A DNA stretch of 64,000 bases from Luteimonas abyssi (GCF_001482195.1 NZ_KQ759763.1:321023-385022), one strand, 5' to 3'; shown: positions 1-11,082, counted from the first letter of the stretch. The notes: a model not told the origin generated them from the letters alone. Made by a program: numbers and translations.

Positions 1-1517
1 ATTCGACGCTGGGCGACTGGAGCGTGGCCAATGTCGACGCCGACGTGGCGGGCGGCCTGATGGACCTGTTGCAGCCGCTCGATCTGGTCGGCCTGTTCGA
101 CGGCTACGGCATCAGCAGCTGGCCGGCCTGGCGGGGCGATGCCGGCGCGCTCGCCCTGTGGGCGCAGGGGCAGTACGGCGTCGGGCTGGGGGTGAGTCCG
201 CAGAACGCGGCCGACAACCGGGTGGAGGAGAAGACGCGCTCCGCCTACATGCAGGTTTCGCTGGACGGCGAGCTGGGCGGTTTCACGACCAATACCCGTA
301 TCGGCGTGCGCTACGAGACCACCGATGTCGTCTCGACCTCGGTCATCGCGGTTCCCGAAGCGATCGAGTGGCAATCGAACGACGATTTCCGGATCGTGCT
401 GTCCGACGAACTCGAGCCGTTCAGCGAGTCGAGCAGCTACAGCTACATCCTGCCCAACCTGGATTTCAGCATCGATCTCACCGACCGGATCAAGGGCCGC
501 GCCTCGTTCGGCAAGAGCATCGCGCGCGCACCCTACGGCAATCTCTATGCAGGCCCCGGCGCGCAGCAGCCGTCGGGCTCGGTCCTCCTGGACCCGTCCA
601 GCCGGGCCAGTGGCAACGCGCAGAATCCAGGCCTCAGGCCGCTGGAATCGGACAATCTCGACCTCGCGCTGGAATGGTACTTCGCCGAATCCAGCTATGT
701 GTCGCTGACCTACTGGCACAAGTCGGTCAGCAATTTCGTCGGCAACACCGTGACCCAGGAATCGCTCTACGGCCTGACCGACCCGACCTCCGGTCCCGAT
801 GCCCAGGCGGCGCTGGCGTTTCTCCAGAGCGCCCAGTGCCGGGAACAGGTGGGGCCGGCCAACGCCTCGGCGTGCTCGGGCAACGACACCTCGCTGTTCA
901 CCGCACTGGCCCTGCTGCGCAACGATCCAGCCGGCCTCGGCGCGTTCGACGGCACCGGCGCCCAGGCGTTGGCGACCGAGGTCGCCTACGACCTGTACGG
1001 GCGGCCGGACGATCCGTTGTACCTGTTCAACGTCAACCGGCCGATCAACCAGAACCAGTCCAAGCTGCACGGGTGGGAACTCGGCGGGCAGTACTTCTTC
1101 GGCGACACCGGATTCGGGATCCTGGCCAACTACACGATCGTCCAGGGCGACGTCGGCTACGACGACGGTGGCGATCCCGGCATCGACCAGTTCTCCCTGA
1201 CCGGGCTGAGCGATACCGCCAATGTCATGTTCATGTACGAGAAGCTCGGCTGGTCGGTGCGCCTTGCCTGGAACTGGCGCGACGAGTACCTGATCCTCGC
1301 CAACCAAGGCGCCAGCCGGAATCCCTACTACGTGGAAGCCTACGAACAATGGGATCTGAGCGTGAACTACGCGCTCGACGAGCACTGGTCGTTCGGCCTG
1401 GAGGCGATCAACCTGACCGGCGAGGACGTGCGCTGGCATGCACGCACCGATCAGCAGATCATGCGGTTGGCCAACCAGAGTCCCCGCTACATGCTGGGGG
1501 TGCGCTACAGGTTCTGA
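1..1517 (+). CDS. TonB-dependent receptor, C-terminal part (5' end outside window)
   Basis: The open frame is already running at base 3, so the N-terminus (signal peptide, TonB box, plug) lies upstream of the window. About 504 residues of the barrel remain, with alternating aromatic/polar strands and a typical TonB-receptor end: a strand with NLTGED near the C-terminus and a final LGVRYRF ending in Phe, the signal for outer-membrane insertion. A long extracellular loop containing two cysteines lies in the middle. The family imports siderophores, vitamins or oligosaccharides across the outer membrane using TonB energy. The following SapC/cupin/halogenase genes suggest the large Xanthomonadales group linked to carbohydrate uptake rather than an iron receptor; this is inference. 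A GTG at 24 is only an internal codon. Confidence 0.93.
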   Translation, partial: STLGDWSVANVDADVAGGLMDLLQPLDLVGLFDGYGISSWPAWRGDAGALALWAQGQYGVGLGVSPQNAADNRVEEKTRSAYMQVSLDGELGGFTTNTRIGVRYETTDVVSTSVIAVPEAIEWQSNDDFRIVLSDELEPFSESSSYSYILPNLDFSIDLTDRIKGRASFGKSIARAPYGNLYAGPGAQQPSGSVLLDPSSRASGNAQNPGLRPLESDNLDLALEWYFAESSYVSLTYWHKSVSNFVGNTVTQESLYGLTDPTSGPDAQAALAFLQSAQCREQVGPANASACSGNDTSLFTALALLRNDPAGLGAFDGTGAQALATEVAYDLYGRPDDPLYLFNVNRPINQNQSKLHGWELGGQYFFGDTGFGILANYTIVQGDVGYDDGGDPGIDQFSLTGLSDTANVMFMYEKLGWSVRLAWNWRDEYLILANQGASRNPYYVEAYEQWDLSVNYALDEHWSFGLEAINLTGEDVRWHARTDQQIMRLANQSPRYMLGVRYRF

Positions 1518-1569
1518 AGGGCGCATCGGTGCGGTGGACAGGTCGGGAGAGCGACAGCATGGAGAGGTG

Positions 1570-2325
1570 ATGGCGCGTTACGAACTGCTCAACAACGTCG
1601 CGCACAAGGACCTGCGCGTCGCCACCGGCTTCGGTGCCCGGTTCGGCGACGACGTGGGCATGGTGCCGGCCTTTCCCAGCGAGTACGCCGACCTGCAGCG
1701 CGAGTACCCGATCTTCTTCCGCAAGGATCCGGACGGCCGATGGGGCTCGGTGGCGTTGCTGGGGTTCGAGCAGCGGGAGAACCTGTACCTGCGCGACGGG
1801 CGATGGAACGCCGCCTACCTGCCCGGCGCCGCGGCGAAGGGACCGTTCCTCATCGGCTTCCAGGAGCAGCGCATCGACGGCGAGTTCCGCCGCGAGCCGG
1901 TGATCCACGTCGATCTCGATCACCCGCGGGTGAGCACGCACGACGGTGAGCCGGTGTTCCTGCCGCAGGGCGGCCACAGCCCGTATCTCGACCATGTCGC
2001 CGGCGTGCTGCGCGGCATCCGCGACGGCATCGAATTCGGCGCGGCCATGTTCAGCGCCTTCGATGCGCTGGGCCTGATCCAGCCGGTGACCCTGGCCGTG
2101 GACCTGGACGATCGCCATCGGGTGGACGTCGGCGGCCTGTACGGGATCGACCGCGACGTGCTGACCGCGCTGGACGGAGCGGCGCTGGCGGAATTGAACC
2201 GGGCGGGGTACCTGGAAGGGGCGTACCTGGTCCTGGCCTCGTTGCACAACGTGCGTCGGTTGATGGCCGAGAAGCAGCGCCGCCTGCGCGAGCAGGACGC
2301 GGCGACATCGGGTGCGGACGCCTGA
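1570..2325 (+). CDS. SapC-like family protein
   Basis: This 251-residue soluble protein begins at ATG 1570 behind a clear GGAGAGG ribosome site. The frame is open further upstream, but that part reads as arginine-rich noise overlapping the receptor gene. The N-terminus (MARYELLNNVAHKDLRV...) and the segment GDDVGMVPAFPSEYADLQREYPI are characteristic of the SapC-like family, known next to S-layer genes in Campylobacter and inside TonB-receptor loci of Xanthomonadales, Caulobacterales and Sphingomonadales. The biochemical role is not established. The gap is 52 nt after the receptor and 3 nt before the cupin gene, so it is surely cotranscribed. No signal peptide is visible, so it should be cytoplasmic. 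Confidence 0.88.
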   Translation: MARYELLNNVAHKDLRVATGFGARFGDDVGMVPAFPSEYADLQREYPIFFRKDPDGRWGSVALLGFEQRENLYLRDGRWNAAYLPGAAAKGPFLIGFQEQRIDGEFRREPVIHVDLDHPRVSTHDGEPVFLPQGGHSPYLDHVAGVLRGIRDGIEFGAAMFSAFDALGLIQPVTLAVDLDDRHRVDVGGLYGIDRDVLTALDGAALAELNRAGYLEGAYLVLASLHNVRRLMAEKQRRLREQDAATSGADA

Positions 2326-2328
2326 GCC

Positions 2329-3342
2329 ATGCCCTCGGTCATGCGCTCGATCGATGTCCCCGACGCGGCCGCGCTGCCGCTCGATGCGCTCGTGTCCGAA
2401 GGGCAGCCGGTGTTGCTGAAGGGGGTGGCGCGCGACTGGGGACTGGTGCGCGCCGGGCAGGTCTCCACCGCCTCGGCCATGGCCTATCTGCGCGGCTTCG
2501 ACACCGGCCGGCCGATCCCGTACTCGTACGGCGACGCCTCGATCCAGGGGCGACCGTTCTACACCGAGGACTTCACCGGTCTGAACGTCGAGGTCCGGCG
2601 CGGCGGGCTCGGCGAGGTCCTGGATGCGATCGCCGCCCATCTCGACGATCCGCATCCGCCGACCTACTACGTCGCGTCGTTGCCGGTGGCCGGCGCCTTG
2701 CCGGGGTTCGGCCGGGACAACGACCTGCGCCTGGCCGACCACGGTGTCCCTGCGGCGCCCGGCCTCTGGATCGGCAACCGGGTCGTGGCCTCCTGCCATT
2801 ACGACGTGCCGGACAATCTGGCCGTCTGCGCGGTGGGCCGGCGGGCGTTCACCGTGTTCCCGCCCGAGCAGATCGAGAACCTCTACCCGGGACCCCTCGA
2901 TCCCACACCGGGCGGTCAGGTGGTGAGCCTGGTCGACTTCGCCCGGCCCGACCATGCGCGGTATCCACGCTTCGGCGAGGCGCTGGCCCATGCGCAGACC
3001 GCGCTGCTGGCGCCGGGCGACGCGATCTTCATCCCCGGCATGTGGTGGCACCACGTGCGCAGCCTGGAACCGTTCAACGTGTTGGTCAATTACTGGTGGC
3101 GCGGTGCGCCGGCGTTCCTGCCGTCGCCGGTGTCGGCGCTCCACCACGCGCTGTGGGCAATACGCGACCTGCCCGAGCGGGAGAAGGCCGCCTGGTGCCA
3201 TGTCTTCGACTACTACGTGTTCGGGCCACGCGCACAGGCGGGCGACCACATCCCCGAACAGGCGCGCGATGTGCTGGGGTCGATCGACGAGACACGGGCG
3301 CGACGGATCCGTGCCCAGTTGCTCGACCGGTTGAACCGCTGA
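2329..3342 (+). CDS. Cupin-like (JmjC/FIH-type) domain protein
   Basis: This 337-residue protein resembles the cupin_8 / JmjC-like 2-oxoglutarate-Fe(II) oxygenase fold. Candidate iron ligands are His157 and Asp159 in a CHYD motif and a distal His at 241-242 in GMWWHHV, the spacing expected for an HxD...H facial triad. A VLLKGVARDW segment near residues 28-38 matches the start of these domains. Proteins of this kind recur in receptor/SapC/halogenase loci, sometimes annotated as cupin-like or PASS proteins. They may hydroxylate a protein or small molecule, but no substrate is known to me. The gene follows SapC by 3 nt and precedes the halogenase by 18 nt, indicating one operon. Confidence 0.85.
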   Translation: MPSVMRSIDVPDAAALPLDALVSEGQPVLLKGVARDWGLVRAGQVSTASAMAYLRGFDTGRPIPYSYGDASIQGRPFYTEDFTGLNVEVRRGGLGEVLDAIAAHLDDPHPPTYYVASLPVAGALPGFGRDNDLRLADHGVPAAPGLWIGNRVVASCHYDVPDNLAVCAVGRRAFTVFPPEQIENLYPGPLDPTPGGQVVSLVDFARPDHARYPRFGEALAHAQTALLAPGDAIFIPGMWWHHVRSLEPFNVLVNYWWRGAPAFLPSPVSALHHALWAIRDLPEREKAAWCHVFDYYVFGPRAQAGDHIPEQARDVLGSIDETRARRIRAQLLDRLNR

Positions 3343-3360
3343 GCGGACGAGGGAGACGCG

Positions 3361-4890
3361 ATGGACGAGCATCAGGCACCGCCGGGCCGGATACGCAGGG
3401 TGGTGATCGCCGGGGGGGGCACCGCGGGCTGGCTGGCCGCGTGCGCGCTCGCGCACCAGTTCCGCGACCGGCTGGAGATCACGCTGGTGGAGTCGGAACA
3501 GATCGGCACGGTGGGCGTGGGCGAGTCCACCGTGCCGCCGATCCGCACCTTCCACCGCTTCCTGCAGATCGACGAGCAGGACTTCCTGCGCGCAGTGGCC
3601 GGCACGTTCAAGCTCTCGATCTCGTTCGAGCACTGGCGCCGCCCCGGCGACCGTTACATCCACCCGTTCGGCATCACCGGGCAGGGGACGCTGGCCGCCG
3701 CCTTCCATCATTTCTGGCTCGACAGCCGACGCAGGGGGATGCCGTCAGAACTGGGTGACTTCTGCCTGGAGACGGTCGCCTCGCGTGTCGACCGGTTCTC
3801 GCTGGGCACCGACCCGCAGGTCAACTACGCCTACCATCTCGACGCCGGCCTCTACGCGAAGTTTCTGCGGCGTCTGGCCGAGCGCCATGGGCTGGTGCGC
3901 ATCGAGGGCCGGATCGGCGAGGTCGTGCGCCATGCGACCAGCGGGCACGTCGAGGCCCTGGTGCTGGACGGGGACCGGCGGATCGACGGCGATCTGTTCA
4001 TCGACTGCACGGGCTTTCGCGGCCTGCTGATCGAGCAGGCCCTGCAGACGGGGTACGAGGACTGGAACGAGTGGCTGCCCTGCGATCGGGCGGTGGCGGT
4101 GCAGACCGAGTCGGCGGGTCCGCCGGTGCCGTACACGCGCGCGATCGCGCATGAAGCGGGCTGGCGCTGGCACATCCCGTTGCAGCATCGGGTCGGCTGC
4201 GGCCTGGTGTTCTCCAGCCGGTACATGACCGACGATCAGGCGCAGGCGAAATTGCTGGGCGATGTCGGCGCGCGGCCGCTCCGGGACCCCTGGGTGGTGC
4301 CGTTCCGCACCGGCCGCCGGCGCAAGGCGTGGAACGGCAACGTGGTCTCGCTGGGTCTGGCGAGCGGCTTCATCGAACCCCTGGAATCGACCAGCCTCCA
4401 TCTGACCATCAGTGCCGTCGTGCGGCTGATCCAGTTGTTCCCGTTCGACGGCATCTCGCCGGCGCTGGTGGATCTGTTCAACGACGTCGGTCGCGCGGAG
4501 ATGGAACACGTGCGCGATTTCATCGTCCTGCACTACCACGCCACCCAACGCGACGAGCCGATGTGGGCGGCGTGCCGGGACATGTCGCTGCCGCCGTCGC
4601 TGGAGATCCGCCTGCAGGCCTGGCGCGAGCGCGCGCACGCGTGGCAGGGCGCCGACGAACTCTTCCGCGTCGATTCGTGGACGCACGTGCTGCTGGGGCA
4701 GGGCATCGTGCCCCGCCAGCATCACCCCCTGGCGCGCGCGCTACGCGACGAGGACCTGCGCCAGCTGCTGCGGTCGATTCGCGAGCCGGTCGAACGCGCG
4801 GTCGACCGGATGTCCTCCCAGCAGGCGTTCATCGATCGCTACTGCAAGGCGGACGCCGCGGTGTGGGGCGCGCGCTCGCCCGCGCGGTAG
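3361..4890 (+). CDS. Flavin-dependent tryptophan halogenase family protein
   Basis: The 509-residue product has the hallmarks of the PrnA/RebH family. These are an N-terminal FAD-binding GGGTAGW (residues 18-24), the conserved Lys84 in GTFKLSI that positions hypohalous acid, and the family signature WRWHIP at 268-273 that blocks monooxygenase activity. The FAD motif GLASGFIEPLESTSLHL follows. True family members use FADH2, O2 and halide to halogenate an indole or similar ring. Homologues in TonB-receptor loci are not tied to a natural-product cluster and their substrate is unknown. Here no biosynthetic genes flank it; it ends the receptor-SapC-cupin operon. Halogenase chemistry is inferred from motifs only. 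Confidence 0.9.
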   Translation: MDEHQAPPGRIRRVVIAGGGTAGWLAACALAHQFRDRLEITLVESEQIGTVGVGESTVPPIRTFHRFLQIDEQDFLRAVAGTFKLSISFEHWRRPGDRYIHPFGITGQGTLAAAFHHFWLDSRRRGMPSELGDFCLETVASRVDRFSLGTDPQVNYAYHLDAGLYAKFLRRLAERHGLVRIEGRIGEVVRHATSGHVEALVLDGDRRIDGDLFIDCTGFRGLLIEQALQTGYEDWNEWLPCDRAVAVQTESAGPPVPYTRAIAHEAGWRWHIPLQHRVGCGLVFSSRYMTDDQAQAKLLGDVGARPLRDPWVVPFRTGRRRKAWNGNVVSLGLASGFIEPLESTSLHLTISAVVRLIQLFPFDGISPALVDLFNDVGRAEMEHVRDFIVLHYHATQRDEPMWAACRDMSLPPSLEIRLQAWRERAHAWQGADELFRVDSWTHVLLGQGIVPRQHHPLARALRDEDLRQLLRSIREPVERAVDRMSSQQAFIDRYCKADAAVWGARSPAR

Positions 4891-5076
4891 TCGGCGTTTC
4901 GATCTCCGGAGATCCGGCCAGCAGGGCGCGCGGCTCAAGCGTATCGATCAGGAACGTCGTGGGCAGACATCGCGGTAGGGCGACCTCGCGTCGCGTTCGG
5001 CCCATGCCGCTATCTGTCCCGCAAGCAGGGAGATCGTTCAAATCGAGCGCGCGGTGCAGGCCGATATGTGCCGCAA

Positions 5077-5106
5077 ATAAAAAAGGCCGCGGCTTGTGCC
5101 GCGGCC
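5077..5106 (-). terminator. Intrinsic terminator of the outer-membrane protein gene
   Basis: On the minus strand a perfect 9-bp GC stem (GGCCGCGGC, 5085-5106) with a 4-nt loop is followed by a run of T residues at 5084-5077. It sits 28 nt past the stop codon of the minus-strand gene. Confidence 0.9.
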
Positions 5107-5134
5107 TCGTCGTGCTTCGTGCCGGAACGGTCGA

Positions 5135-6070
5135 TCAGAAACGGAACGTCACGCCCGCCATCGGGCCGTGGACCTTGAGCTGGCCCTGCAGTTCGCCCTG
5201 GACGCGGATCGGGTCCACACCCACTTCGGGGACCGCATCGAAGGACGCGGTGTAGTTGTCCTTGAGCTTCAGGCGGAACCAGTCGTAGCCGACGTGGATG
5301 CCGAAGCGCTCGGTCAGCAGGTATTCCACGATCAGGCCGGCGCGTTCGAAATGGCCGCGCTCGTCGAGAAAGTTGCCCCAGCGGGTGTCCATATACTGGC
5401 CTTCCAGGCCCACGCGCCAGCTGTCGCTCGGGCGCCAAGTCAGGCGGGTGTGCAGGCCCGGCGACAGACCGCTGCGCTTCCAGCGGTAGGACTCCTCGCC
5501 GGCATCGATCTCATCGGTGCCCGACCAGTTCACATTGGCGCGCCCTTCGAGCTCGGCGTAGGTGACGCCCAGGCCGAGACCCCACTGGAAGGCCTCGTTG
5601 CTGATGAAGGAGTACTCGTAGTTGAGGCTGGCCAGGCTGAAGTTCACGCGACCGTTGAGGTCCACGGCCGGCGTGTCGACGGGGAAGTCGGGAAGATCGA
5701 CTTCGTCGAAGAAATTGCCGGGATTCAGCGAGTCGGCATCCAGGCCCCAGCTGTTGGTGCGGGCGTAATCGTAATAGTTGCCCACCAGCGCCTGACGGTC
5801 GCTGATGCGGAAGCCGAGCGCACCGCGCGGGCGCCAGCGACTGCCGACGTCGAGCGTCTCTGCGCCACCGAACGTGGCGCTTTCGGTGCCGTCGGTGGCG
5901 GTGCCGTCGCCTGAAAAACGCAGTTGAGCTTCGGGGTAGAACGCGCTCAGGCGCAGGGTGAAGCGGTCGTCGCGCGCATTGTCCTGCGCGTGCGCCGCCG
6001 GCAGGGCGACAAGCCCGGCGATGGCGGCAAGCAGCGAAAGAGACAGGGCGCGGGTGGCGGGTGCGGGCAT
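5135..6070 (-). CDS. Outer-membrane beta-barrel protein
   Basis: The 311-residue product has a standard signal peptide (basic start, LSLSLLAAIAGLVALPA core, cleavage after AHA near residue 28). The rest is a barrel of alternating hydrophobic and polar strands ending in VTFRF, with the C-terminal Phe used by the BAM complex. The start at 6070 is chosen because it directly precedes the signal peptide and has GAGG upstream; the frame extends to 6277 but the extra residues do not look real. I do not recognise a specific family. It resembles the OmpW/OmpA-barrel-like proteins annotated in Xanthomonads without known function. It is monocistronic, with its own terminator, and convergent with the halogenase operon. 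Confidence 0.8.
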   Translation of the reverse strand: MPAPATRALSLSLLAAIAGLVALPAAHAQDNARDDRFTLRLSAFYPEAQLRFSGDGTATDGTESATFGGAETLDVGSRWRPRGALGFRISDRQALVGNYYDYARTNSWGLDADSLNPGNFFDEVDLPDFPVDTPAVDLNGRVNFSLASLNYEYSFISNEAFQWGLGLGVTYAELEGRANVNWSGTDEIDAGEESYRWKRSGLSPGLHTRLTWRPSDSWRVGLEGQYMDTRWGNFLDERGHFERAGLIVEYLLTERFGIHVGYDWFRLKLKDNYTASFDAVPEVGVDPIRVQGELQGQLKVHGPMAGVTFRF

Positions 6071-6639
6071 GGAAACCTCGGGGTCTTGTTGTGTTGTAGG
6101 CATCGGGGGAGCGGCGGAGCAGAGGTCGGCGCCGTGCGACAAGTGTCGAGGCTGGGGAGGTCGTCTTCCCGTGAAGACGGTGGCGTATGGAGGAATGGGC
6201 AGGACAGGTCTTCCTGCGCTCTGTGCGGGACGCATCGCGGTTGCTCGGGTATCGCGCGTTGCTCCCGGGCCCGGCATGTCGGGCGGACTCGCACCGGCGA
6301 AGCCTGGTGCGGACAGGCGGCGGGGGGCGATGCCTCAGGGTGGCGTCGGTCGCGCAGGTGAGGCATGTCCGACCGGCCGAGCGGAACGTCGACGGGCAGG
6401 CTTCGCGCAAGAAGAAGCCCCGGTGGGGCCGGGGCTTCGGGTGGGGCCTGGCACTGGATCGACGAGGAAGGGTGCAGGCCGCGATGACATGGACCGCCGC
6501 GGCGACCACAAGTTCCGCCCAACTCGCAGATATCGTGCTGAATGCGGCAACCCGGCCCGGGACTGTGACCGGCGTCCTGTCGCGGTGGATGTCTTCAGGC
6601 CAGGCGCGGTGGACATCCGTTCGGCGCGACTTCCGCCGG
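6071..6639. other. Intergenic region with one strong hairpin
   Basis: About 570 bases lie between the divergent outer-membrane protein gene and the atp promoter. Frames here are open only as GC-rich noise. The one clear structure is a perfect 10-bp stem with a 5-nt loop at 6414-6438 (GAAGCCCCGG / CCGGGGCTTC). It is preceded on the plus strand by a purine-rich AAGAA stretch, so read on the minus strand it is followed by TTCTTG. It could be a degenerate terminator or part of a small RNA. No coding gene is supported. Confidence 0.45.
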
Positions 6640-6669
6640 TTGTCCGCAAATCGAAGCGACTGCTATACT
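6640..6669 (+). promoter_or_regulatory. Sigma-70 promoter of the atp operon
   Basis: TTGTCC (6640-6645) and TATACT (6664-6669) are separated by 18 nt, a good match to TTGACA/TATAAT. It lies about 75 nt upstream of the atpI start. It is the only convincing promoter before the operon. Confidence 0.7.
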
Positions 6670-6749
6670 TTTGCGGCTTCGCGGGACGGTTTCGACGACA
6701 TCCCGGATTGCCCGACCGCTGTACGCCCATCGTTGCAGGACTCTTGCTT

Positions 6750-7115
6750 GTGTTGACTTCCGTCGCTGCGGGTCGGCGACTGGCGCAGCGCGCAATCGTC
6801 TGGCAGGCGATCGCGGTGGCGCTGGTGGCCTCGGCCTTCCTCTTGAAGGGGGTGCCCTGGGCGCTGGCGGCGCTGGCAGGAGGCGGGGCGGTTGCGATCG
6901 GCGGCTGGCTGTCCAGCGTGATCGCGTTGGGGGGAGGCGTCAATCCGGCCGCGGGCGCGATCGCGCGGATCGTGGTCGGGGTGTTGGCGAAGTGGGCGGT
7001 GGTGGTGGTCGTGTTGGGTCTGGTCGTGGGTGTGGGCGGTTTGCCCCCCGTGGCCGCCATGACGGGCGTCATCGTGGCCCTGGTGACACAGATGCTGGCC
7101 ATGGCCAGCCGTTGA
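6750..7115 (+). CDS. atpI: ATP synthase subunit I (AtpI)
   Basis: A 121-residue, very hydrophobic protein with four predicted membrane segments precedes atpB by 27 nt, the standard position of atpI. AtpI assists assembly of the c-ring and is not part of the final enzyme. The start is taken as GTG 6750 because AGGA lies 9 nt upstream; TTG 6753 is the alternative. The open frame runs far upstream but that sequence is not membrane-like. Sequence conservation in this family is low, so the call rests on position, length and topology. Confidence 0.82.
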   Translation: MLTSVAAGRRLAQRAIVWQAIAVALVASAFLLKGVPWALAALAGGGAVAIGGWLSSVIALGGGVNPAAGAIARIVVGVLAKWAVVVVVLGLVVGVGGLPPVAAMTGVIVALVTQMLAMASR

Positions 7116-7142
7116 TCGGTACATAAAGAGGCGGACAGGCAC

Positions 7143-7961
7143 ATGGCCGGCGAGGCGGAACAGACCCCCACCAGCTACATCCAGCACCATCTCCAGAACC
7201 TCGTCTACGCCGAGGATGGGGTGCGTGGCGCGCAGGCCACCGACGGCTTCTGGTCGCTGAATCTGGACACCTTCCTGACCTCGCTCACGCTGGGTCTGAT
7301 CATCACCGTGCTGTTCTGGCTCGGCACCCGCAAGGCGACCGCGGGCGTGCCCGGCAAGTGGCAGGCCTTCGTCGAGATCATGCTGGAGTTCGTCGACCGC
7401 CAGGCGCGCGACACCTATCACGGCTCCAGCCGGCTGGTGACGCCGATCGCGATCACCCTGTTCTTCTGGATCCTGCTGATGAACATGCTCAAGTTCATCC
7501 CGGCGGACTTCTTCGCGGTGCCGCTGTCGATGGTCGGCGTGAACTACTGGAAGCCGGTGCCGACCGCCGACGTCAACGCGACGCTGGGCATCTCGATCAG
7601 CGTGTTCTTCCTGATGCTGTTCTTCGCGCTGCGCGCGAAGGGCCTGGGCGGGTTCTCCAAGGAGTTCCTCACCGCGCCGTTCGGCAAGTGGATGATGCCG
7701 TTCAACCTGATCCTCAACATCGTCGAGTGGGTGAGCAAGCCCATTTCGCTGGCGATGCGACTGTTCGGCAACATGTTCGGCGGCGAGATCGTGTTCCTGC
7801 TGATCTGGGTGCTCGGCGGCGCAGGCCTGATCGGCATGCTCGGCGGCGCCGTGTTCGGCTTCGGCTGGATGATCTTCCACCTGCTGGTCATTCCGCTCCA
7901 GGCCTTCATTTTCATGATGCTGTCGATCGTCTACCTGAGCCTGTCGGAAGACGCGCACTGA
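7143..7961 (+). CDS. atpB: ATP synthase Fo subunit a
   Basis: This 272-residue multi-spanning membrane protein is the stator subunit that forms the two proton half-channels of Fo. The segment SLAMRLFGNMFGGE carries the essential Arg that faces the c-ring carboxylate, and the C-terminal helix ends in LSIVYLSLSEDAH. The start codon 7143 has a purine-rich AAAGAGGCGG upstream. It is second in the atpIBEFHAGDC operon. Confidence 0.98.
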   Translation: MAGEAEQTPTSYIQHHLQNLVYAEDGVRGAQATDGFWSLNLDTFLTSLTLGLIITVLFWLGTRKATAGVPGKWQAFVEIMLEFVDRQARDTYHGSSRLVTPIAITLFFWILLMNMLKFIPADFFAVPLSMVGVNYWKPVPTADVNATLGISISVFFLMLFFALRAKGLGGFSKEFLTAPFGKWMMPFNLILNIVEWVSKPISLAMRLFGNMFGGEIVFLLIWVLGGAGLIGMLGGAVFGFGWMIFHLLVIPLQAFIFMMLSIVYLSLSEDAH

Positions 7962-7992
7962 CGGCCGACGCTGCAGTCCTCTCGTTTCGTAA

Positions 7993-8328
<336 letters not shown>

Positions 8329-8434
8329 TCCAGCCGGTGCGAGGAAGCGGGCGGCGTGAGCGCCGCTCGCCTTCCAGGATGACAGCTGGCATGCCGCGCA
8401 TGCCCGGACCATCACCACAGGCAGTGGCACACCC

Positions 8435-8905
8435 ATGAACATCAATCTGACCCTTCTGGCGCAGGCATTGTCCTTCGCGGCCCTGATCTGGTTGATCGCA
8501 ACCAAGGTCTGGCCGCCGTTGCTCAAGGCCATCGAAGAGCGCCAGCAGAAGATCGCCGAAGGCCTCGCCGCCGCCGACAACAGCCAGCGTGCGCTGGCCC
8601 AGGCGCAGGAACAGGTCAACGACGAGCTCAAGACCGCGCGCACCAAGGCGAACGAGATCATCGACCAGGCCCACCAGCGCGCCAACCAGATCGTCGAGCA
8701 GGCACGTGCCGAGGCGCAGGCCGAGGGCGCGCGCCAGAAGGCGCTCGTCGATGCGGAGATCGAGGCGTCGGCCAACCGTGCCCGCGAAGACCTGCGTCGC
8801 CAGGTGTCCGTACTGGCGGTGACCGGCGCCGAGAAGCTGCTCAAGCGCGAGATCGACGCCAACGCCCACAAGGCGCTGCTCGACGAGCTGGCGGCGGAGA
8901 TCTGA
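8435..8905 (+). CDS. atpF: ATP synthase Fo subunit b
   Basis: The 156-residue protein has one N-terminal membrane helix (about residues 6-28) followed by a long, charged, Ala-rich coiled coil, as expected for the peripheral stalk subunit b. The length matches E. coli b (156). The subunit links subunit a to delta and alpha. The stop is followed after 2 nt by the GTG of atpH, suggesting translational coupling. Confidence 0.97.
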   Translation: MNINLTLLAQALSFAALIWLIATKVWPPLLKAIEERQQKIAEGLAAADNSQRALAQAQEQVNDELKTARTKANEIIDQAHQRANQIVEQARAEAQAEGARQKALVDAEIEASANRAREDLRRQVSVLAVTGAEKLLKREIDANAHKALLDELAAEI

Positions 8906-8907
8906 GC

Positions 8908-9435
8908 GTGAGCCTCGAGATCACCCTCGCCCGTCCGTACGCCCGTGCCGCGTTCGGCATCGCCCGCGACGCCGATGCTTTCGCGGCATGGTCGGACGCG
9001 CTGGCGTTCGCCGCACGCGTGGCGGCCGATCCTCAGGTCCGTCCGCTGCTCGGTAATCCCGGACTGACCGACGATGCCGCCGTGGCGCTGGTCGCGCCGG
9101 ACGATGCGCAGGCTGACGTCCGCGACTTTCTCGGCCTGTTGGCCGAGAACGGCCGCCTGGTGCTGCTGCCCGAGGTGGCCGGTCTCTACGAAGACCTGCG
9201 CGCCGAGGCCGAGCACGTCGTGCGGGCCACGGTGACCTCGGCATCGGCGCTGCCCGATGGCGAGCTGCAGGCCATCCGCGATGCCCTCAAGCGCCGCTTC
9301 GGCCGCGAGGTGCAGGTGGAAACCGCGGTCGACGAGGCCCTGATCGGTGGCGCGGTGATCAGTGCCGGCGACGTGGTCATCGACGGTTCGCTGCGCGGCA
9401 AGCTCGCGCGCCTGCAGTCGGCCCTGAGCCAGTAA
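8908..9435 (+). CDS. atpH: ATP synthase F1 subunit delta
   Basis: The 175-residue soluble protein fits the OSCP/delta family: an N-terminal helical domain beginning LARPYARAAFGIA and a C-terminal region with the family feature IGGAVISAGDVVIDGSLRGKL. Delta joins the peripheral stalk to the top of the alpha3-beta3 head. It starts at GTG 8908, 2 nt after the atpF stop. Confidence 0.97.
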   Translation: MSLEITLARPYARAAFGIARDADAFAAWSDALAFAARVAADPQVRPLLGNPGLTDDAAVALVAPDDAQADVRDFLGLLAENGRLVLLPEVAGLYEDLRAEAEHVVRATVTSASALPDGELQAIRDALKRRFGREVQVETAVDEALIGGAVISAGDVVIDGSLRGKLARLQSALSQ

Positions 9436-9531
9436 TCGGGACGCGGACGCCGTTCACGAAGCGGCACCCCGCGCCCACCACAGTTTCATCTACCGCGCGC
9501 CATCGAAGCTGGTGCGCTCGAGGATCCGGAA

Positions 9532-11082
<1,551 letters not shown>

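Noticed and set aside
1459..3711. A 750-codon minus-strand frame
   Set aside because: It runs antisense to the SapC, cupin and halogenase genes, all of which have clear motifs and ribosome sites.
3361..4890. Halogenase as part of a natural-product biosynthetic cluster
   Set aside because: Neighbours on both sides are receptor, SapC, cupin and an unrelated outer-membrane protein; no NRPS, PKS or indole-pathway genes are present in the window.
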